Under the pieces are notes generated by a model. The model was not told where the DNA came from. It did not search any database and worked only from the letters and a program-made list of their open reading frames with translations. The position numbers and the translations under genes are program-made. A stretch of DNA of 38,146 bases from Crocinitomicaceae bacterium (GTDB lineage: Bacteria; Bacteroidota; Bacteroidia; Flavobacteriales_D; Crocinitomicaceae): the NCBI GenBank assembly GCA_024643555.1, contig JAHEMQ010000014.1, positions 1 to 38,146 of the forward strand, in the 5' to 3' direction. Position 1 is the stretch's first letter. Every line of letters begins with the position of its first letter. This document shows, one piece after another, positions 34,298-38,146 of the stretch.

Positions 34298-35578
34298 TTA
34301 TTTCGCAGGTAATATTTTAGCTTTCACTTCACCAAATCCAATGCGCACTTGTTCGTTTTGACAGTATCCTCTCATCGTTACAGTATCCCCATCTTGAATG
34401 AAACGTCTTTCCGTTCCGTCGTTCATAGTCAATGGCTTCGTTCCTTTCCATGCCAATTCTAGCATTGATCCAAATGAATCAGGAGTTGAACCGGAAATCG
34501 TTCCTGAACCCATTAAATCTCCACAACGCACGTTACATCCGTTTACGGTATGGTGCGCCAATTGTTGGGACATGTTCCAATACATGTATTTGAAATTCGA
34601 ATGACAGATGATTTTTTCCGTTGAATTTTCAGGAGTCAAACCAACCTGCAAATGAATATCGTACGATTTTTTTCCTTCAAACTTTAAATAGGATAGTACC
34701 GCCGGATCTTGCTCAGGTGTATGTACAGCAAAAGGTTGCAAGGCGTCCATGGTCACAATCCAACAAGAAATAGAGGATGCAAAATTCTTTGCCAAGAAAG
34801 GTCCCAACGGAACGTATTCCCACTTCTGAATGTCACGAGCCGACCAGTCGTTGAACAAACACATTCCAAAAATATAGTCTTCAGCTTCATCCGTTGAAAT
34901 TGAATCACCGAGTGCTTTACCATCGTAGGTTATGAATCCCATTTCTAACTCAAAATCTACTTGACGTGAAGCAGCATAAATCGGTGGCTCATTGTCATCG
35001 GGTTTGATTTGTCCTTTTGGACGGTGAATGTCTTGTCCAGAAATAATCACAGAAGATGATCGTCCGTGGTATCCGACAGGAATCCATAACCAGTTAGGCA
35101 ACAAGGCATTTGCTGGATCTCGAAACATGATTCCAACATTCGTTGCGTGTTCCTTGCTAGAATAAAAGTCTGTATAGTCGCCAATTTGAACCGGCATACA
35201 CATGTCCACATCATGAACAGAAAACAATGTCTTGTGAATGGATTCGGTTGTCGATGCAACTGAATTTTCTGAAGAAAAGAGATCTGAAAGTGCTTGACGC
35301 AATCTGCGTGTCGCTTCTTTTCCTTTCTTCATCATTGGATTCAAATATTCTTGTTGGAAATCACTTGTTGAAAATCCATCCACAGATAATTGACCTGTTT
35401 CAAACAACTGAGCGATGTCGATTACCATATCGCCAATTCGTGTTCCAACACGATGTTCACTTCCTTTCGATTTAAACACGCCAAAAGGCAAGTTTTGAAT
35501 CGGGAAATCCGATCCTTCAGGAACAGAAATCCAAGAACTTAAAATAGGATTATTTGCTGCTATCATCATTTCTATCAT
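34298..35578 (-). CDS. fahA: Fumarylacetoacetase
   Basis: Hydrolyses fumarylacetoacetate to fumarate and acetoacetate, the last step of tyrosine degradation (426 aa, usual length). The catalytic and metal sites of the FAH family are visible: DFYSSKEHATNVG with the Asp ligand and catalytic His, YHGRSSSV, FELEMGFI with two Glu ligands, NDWSARDIQKWEYVPLGPFL (in part) with the Asp ligand and Lys, and GTISGSTPDS. The ATG shares a base with the ychF stop (TAATG); ATGs three and four codons later are alternatives. Other tyrosine-degradation genes are not in the window. Confidence 0.94.
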   Translation of the reverse strand: MIEMMIAANNPILSSWISVPEGSDFPIQNLPFGVFKSKGSEHRVGTRIGDMVIDIAQLFETGQLSVDGFSTSDFQQEYLNPMMKKGKEATRRLRQALSDLFSSENSVASTTESIHKTLFSVHDVDMCMPVQIGDYTDFYSSKEHATNVGIMFRDPANALLPNWLWIPVGYHGRSSSVIISGQDIHRPKGQIKPDDNEPPIYAASRQVDFELEMGFITYDGKALGDSISTDEAEDYIFGMCLFNDWSARDIQKWEYVPLGPFLAKNFASSISCWIVTMDALQPFAVHTPEQDPAVLSYLKFEGKKSYDIHLQVGLTPENSTEKIICHSNFKYMYWNMSQQLAHHTVNGCNVRCGDLMGSGTISGSTPDSFGSMLELAWKGTKPLTMNDGTERRFIQDGDTVTMRGYCQNEQVRIGFGEVKAKILPAK

Positions 35579-36675
35579 TATACATTGAAACGGAAGTGCA
35601 TGATGTCACCATCTTCCACGACATATTCTTTTCCTTCTACCTTGAATTTCCCAGCTTCTTTCACTGCACTTTCTGATCCATAGGTAATAAAATCATTGTA
35701 TTTCATTACTTCAGCACGGATAAATCCTTTTTCGAAGTCACTGTGAATGACGCCAGCCGCTTGTGGAGCTGTCATTCCTTTGCGGATTGTCCAAGCACGC
35801 ACTTCTTTCACTCCAGCAGTAAAATACGTTTGTAAATTCAACAAATGATATGCCTGACGAATCAAACGATTTACGCCTGGTTCTTCCAAACCAAGTTCAT
35901 CTAGGAACATTTGTCGCTCGTCGTAGGTCTCTAATTCGGTAATATCTGCCTCGATTTTGGCGCCAATGATCATCACTTCGGCATTTTCACTGGCCACTGC
36001 AGCTTTCACTGCATCCACATGCGCATTTCCCGTTTTTACAGAGGCTTCATCAACGTTACACACATAGATCACTGGTTTCGATGTAATTAAATTAAATTTA
36101 TGAATGATGTCGAATTCTTCTTGTGTAAAATCCAAGCCACGAATGGAAAGTCCTTTTTCTAAACCTTCTTTGATTTTATGTGCCAATTCATTCTCCTTCA
36201 CTGCATCTTTATCACCAGATTTGATGACACGAGCTAAACTCTGAATTTTCTTTTCGATTGAATCCAAATCCTTTAATTGCAATTCGATGTCGATGATTTC
36301 TTTGTCGCGAATGGGATTCACACTTCCGTCAACGTGAACAATGTTTCCATCGTCAAAGCAACGAAGTACATGTAAAATCGCATCTGTCTCTCGAATATTT
36401 GCCAAAAATTGATTCCCAAGTCCTTCACCTTTCGAAGCTCCTTTTACCAATCCAGCGATGTCCACAATTTCCATTGTCGTAGGCATTACGCGTTCCGGAT
36501 TGACCAAGGCTTCTAATTTCTCCAATCTCGGATCAGGTACGGATGTCGTACCTAAATTTGGTTCAATGGTACAAAAAGGGAAATTCGCCGATTGCGCCTT
36601 TGCATTTGATAAACAGTTAAATAAAGTTGATTTTCCAACATTCGGTAATCCGACAATTCCACATTTTAATGCCAT
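35578..36675 (-). CDS. ychF: Redox-regulated ATPase YchF
   Basis: Obg-family P-loop protein (365 aa) of the YchF/Ola1 subgroup, which hydrolyses ATP rather than GTP and associates with ribosomes and stress control. Seen are the P-loop GLPNVGKST, the DIAGLVKGASKGEGLGN G3 region, and VCNVDE in place of the GTPase NKxD, the hallmark of ATP specificity. A coiled region at about 125-180 and a C-terminal TGS domain follow, ending VEDGDIMHFRFNV. It has its own promoter and heads the ychF-fahA-relA/spoT group. The downstream gene overlaps it by one base. Confidence 0.97.
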   Translation of the reverse strand: MALKCGIVGLPNVGKSTLFNCLSNAKAQSANFPFCTIEPNLGTTSVPDPRLEKLEALVNPERVMPTTMEIVDIAGLVKGASKGEGLGNQFLANIRETDAILHVLRCFDDGNIVHVDGSVNPIRDKEIIDIELQLKDLDSIEKKIQSLARVIKSGDKDAVKENELAHKIKEGLEKGLSIRGLDFTQEEFDIIHKFNLITSKPVIYVCNVDEASVKTGNAHVDAVKAAVASENAEVMIIGAKIEADITELETYDERQMFLDELGLEEPGVNRLIRQAYHLLNLQTYFTAGVKEVRAWTIRKGMTAPQAAGVIHSDFEKGFIRAEVMKYNDFITYGSESAVKEAGKFKVEGKEYVVEDGDIMHFRFNV

Positions 36676-36695
36676 TCTATCTCATTTTTAGAGAA

Positions 36696-36723
36696 CAAAG
36701 ATACAAAGAATCTTGCCTGCCAA
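36696..36723 (-). promoter_or_regulatory. ychF promoter
   Basis: On the minus strand, TTG (36721-36723) and TATCTTTG (36696-36703) with a 17-nt spacer. The -7 box ends 20 nt before the ATG, giving a short leader. Confidence 0.65.
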
Positions 36724-36800
36724 CGATGCCTAAATAGAGAGATTTTGAGCCATTTATTTTATCCAATTGAAAATGGCTATTTTTAACCCAAATTATTCTC

Positions 36801-38146
36801 ATGAAGTATTACCTTTCTCTTTTTTTGATATCCTTATTTATCTCTGTATCTGCTCAAGATTCAGTAATGATTCGCGCCATTTATGACGAAGCATTACTCC
36901 GAGGAGAATCCTATGAAAACTTACGTCAACTTTGCAAAGATGTTGGACCGCGATTGAGTGGATCTTCCGAAGCACAAATGGCCGTGGAATGGAGTGAGGC
37001 GAAAATGAAAAGTTATGGTTTTGACCGTGTTTACCTGCAGGAAATTAAAGTTCCGCATTGGGAGCGCGGGACAAAAGAAAGTGCCTGGTTTCGAACTACT
37101 GATGGTCAACTACACAAGGTGCATTTACTCGCTCTTGGCGGGTCGGTCGGGACAAATGGAACGATGGAAGGCGAAGTGATTGAGTTTAAAACGTTAGATG
37201 AATTGAAAAAGGCAAAGCCATCCAAAATCAAAGGAAAAATTGTGTTTTTAAGTCAAGCGATGGACGCTACGCAAATTCAAACGTTCAAGGCCTACGGCGC
37301 CTGCTATGCCATCCGTGGAAATGGTGCTGTGGAAGCAGGAAAACTTGGTGCGAAAGCGGTGATCATCCGTTCCCTTGGACTTCCTGAGGATGTACATCCA
37401 CACACAGGTTCCATGCATTATGAGGACTCAGTGGAACGCATTCCAGCAGCTGCCTTAGCCACAGCAGATGCCAGTGCACTTTCTGCCGCACTTGCGAAAG
37501 GAAAAGTGAACTTTGTTTTTGAAATGGATTGTCGTGTTTTCCCCGATGCGACTTCTTACAATGTCGTTGCGGAAATTCGTGGAAGCGAGAAACCAGAAGA
37601 AATCATCGTATTTGGCGGACATTTAGATTCATGGGATGCAGGAGAAGGTGCGCACGATGACGGAGCTGGAGTGATACATTGTTTGGAAGCATTACGCATT
37701 TTGAAAACCTTAAATTACAAACCGAAACACACCTTGAGAGTCGTTTTTTTTATGAACGAAGAAAATGGAAACCTAGGTGGAAAATCCTATGCTTCGATTG
37801 TGAAGACCGCTGGAGAAAAACACATTGCTGCCATGGAGTCTGATCGTGGTGGATTCGTCCCTAGAGGATTTGGTGTCGATGGAACCGATGCGCAAGTAGC
37901 CTTTTTACAAACGTTGGCACCAAACTTTAAAAACTACGACTTACACGTTTTTGAAAAAGGATATGGCGGAGTCGATATTGGCCCTTTGAAAGAACAGTAT
38001 CCTGGCATTCCCTTGTTTGGATTTGTCCCAGATTCCCAACGTTATTTTGACTACCATCATGCGCCGAGTGACGTTTTCGAAAGTGTCAATAAACGCGAAC
38101 TAGAATTAGGAGCCGCAGCGATTTCAAGTTTTATCTATTTACTGGA
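36801..38146 (+). CDS. M28-family metallopeptidase, 3-prime end outside the window
   Basis: An exported zinc aminopeptidase/carboxypeptidase-Q-like protein; 448 codons are present and the frame is still open at the window edge. The signal peptide ends near VSAQ. A PA-like insert lies at about 100-225. The M28 di-zinc site is visible: His274 and Asp276 in GGHLDSWD, Asp286 in HDDGAG, Glu320/Glu321 in NEENG, and the late His pair 419/420 in YHHAPSD. Overall it most resembles the plasma glutamate carboxypeptidase type. It is divergent from ychF. A TATTTTTA box about 20 nt before the ATG is a weak promoter candidate. Confidence 0.92.
   Translation, partial: MKYYLSLFLISLFISVSAQDSVMIRAIYDEALLRGESYENLRQLCKDVGPRLSGSSEAQMAVEWSEAKMKSYGFDRVYLQEIKVPHWERGTKESAWFRTTDGQLHKVHLLALGGSVGTNGTMEGEVIEFKTLDELKKAKPSKIKGKIVFLSQAMDATQIQTFKAYGACYAIRGNGAVEAGKLGAKAVIIRSLGLPEDVHPHTGSMHYEDSVERIPAAALATADASALSAALAKGKVNFVFEMDCRVFPDATSYNVVAEIRGSEKPEEIIVFGGHLDSWDAGEGAHDDGAGVIHCLEALRILKTLNYKPKHTLRVVFFMNEENGNLGGKSYASIVKTAGEKHIAAMESDRGGFVPRGFGVDGTDAQVAFLQTLAPNFKNYDLHVFEKGYGGVDIGPLKEQYPGIPLFGFVPDSQRYFDYHHAPSDVFESVNKRELELGAAAISSFIYLL

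Overview
The window looks like chromosomal DNA of an AT-rich member of the Bacteroidota, most likely a Flavobacteriales/Cryomorphaceae/Crocinitomicaceae-type bacterium. The evidence is a set of Bacteroidota-type promoters (TTG, about 18-20 nt, TAnnTTTG), a Bacteroidota-type ribosomal protein S1, a TonB-receptor-like barrel with a carboxypeptidase-regulatory N-terminus, an OstA-like LPS-transport protein, a single RelA/SpoT homologue, a GH92 mannosidase and menaquinone genes. The genus cannot be fixed from the sequence alone. I see no IS element, phage gene, CRISPR array, rRNA or tRNA; coding density is very high.

Layout. 1-1.75 kb (-): ABC exporter, divergent from menF-menD (menaquinone), a TerC-family membrane protein and an unknown gene coupled to it (1.86-5.84 kb, +). 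5.85-8.3 kb (-): TonB-receptor-like outer-membrane barrel. 8.46-11.35 kb (+): TPR membrane protein, ribH, glmM and a small protein resembling a potassium-channel pore with a degenerate filter. 11.36-12.0 kb (+): a HigBA-type toxin-antitoxin locus with an intact promoter, palindromic operator and antitoxin, but a toxin gene killed by two in-frame stops. 12.0-17.3 kb (-): GH92 mannosidase, SRPBCC protein, ABC ATPase, ABC permease and a LolA-like periplasmic protein. 17.36-18.54 kb (-): thiolase. 18.64-23.85 kb (+): VWA-like membrane protein, YiiX-like peptidase-fold protein, ElaA-like acetyltransferase and M13 metallopeptidase lipoprotein, closed by a bidirectional terminator. 23.9-25.6 kb (-): hisS and a coupled small lipoprotein. 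25.76-28.3 kb (+): YqgE/AlgH, then rpsA with a structured leader. 28.47-32.06 kb (+): fur, STAS, purA and ostA with 1-2 nt gaps. 32.06-36.68 kb (-): ychF, fumarylacetoacetase and relA/spoT with touching stop/start codons. 36.8 kb-end (+): M28 peptidase, cut by the window edge.

Most genes are housekeeping or envelope functions. The strongest items for follow-up are the nonsense-inactivated higB beside an intact antitoxin and operator, the channel-like protein with a non-canonical filter, the two-hairpin rpsA leader, and several promoters whose -7 box ends only 4-8 nt before the start codon, suggesting leaderless or nearly leaderless mRNAs. No clearly new defence or mobile system was found.
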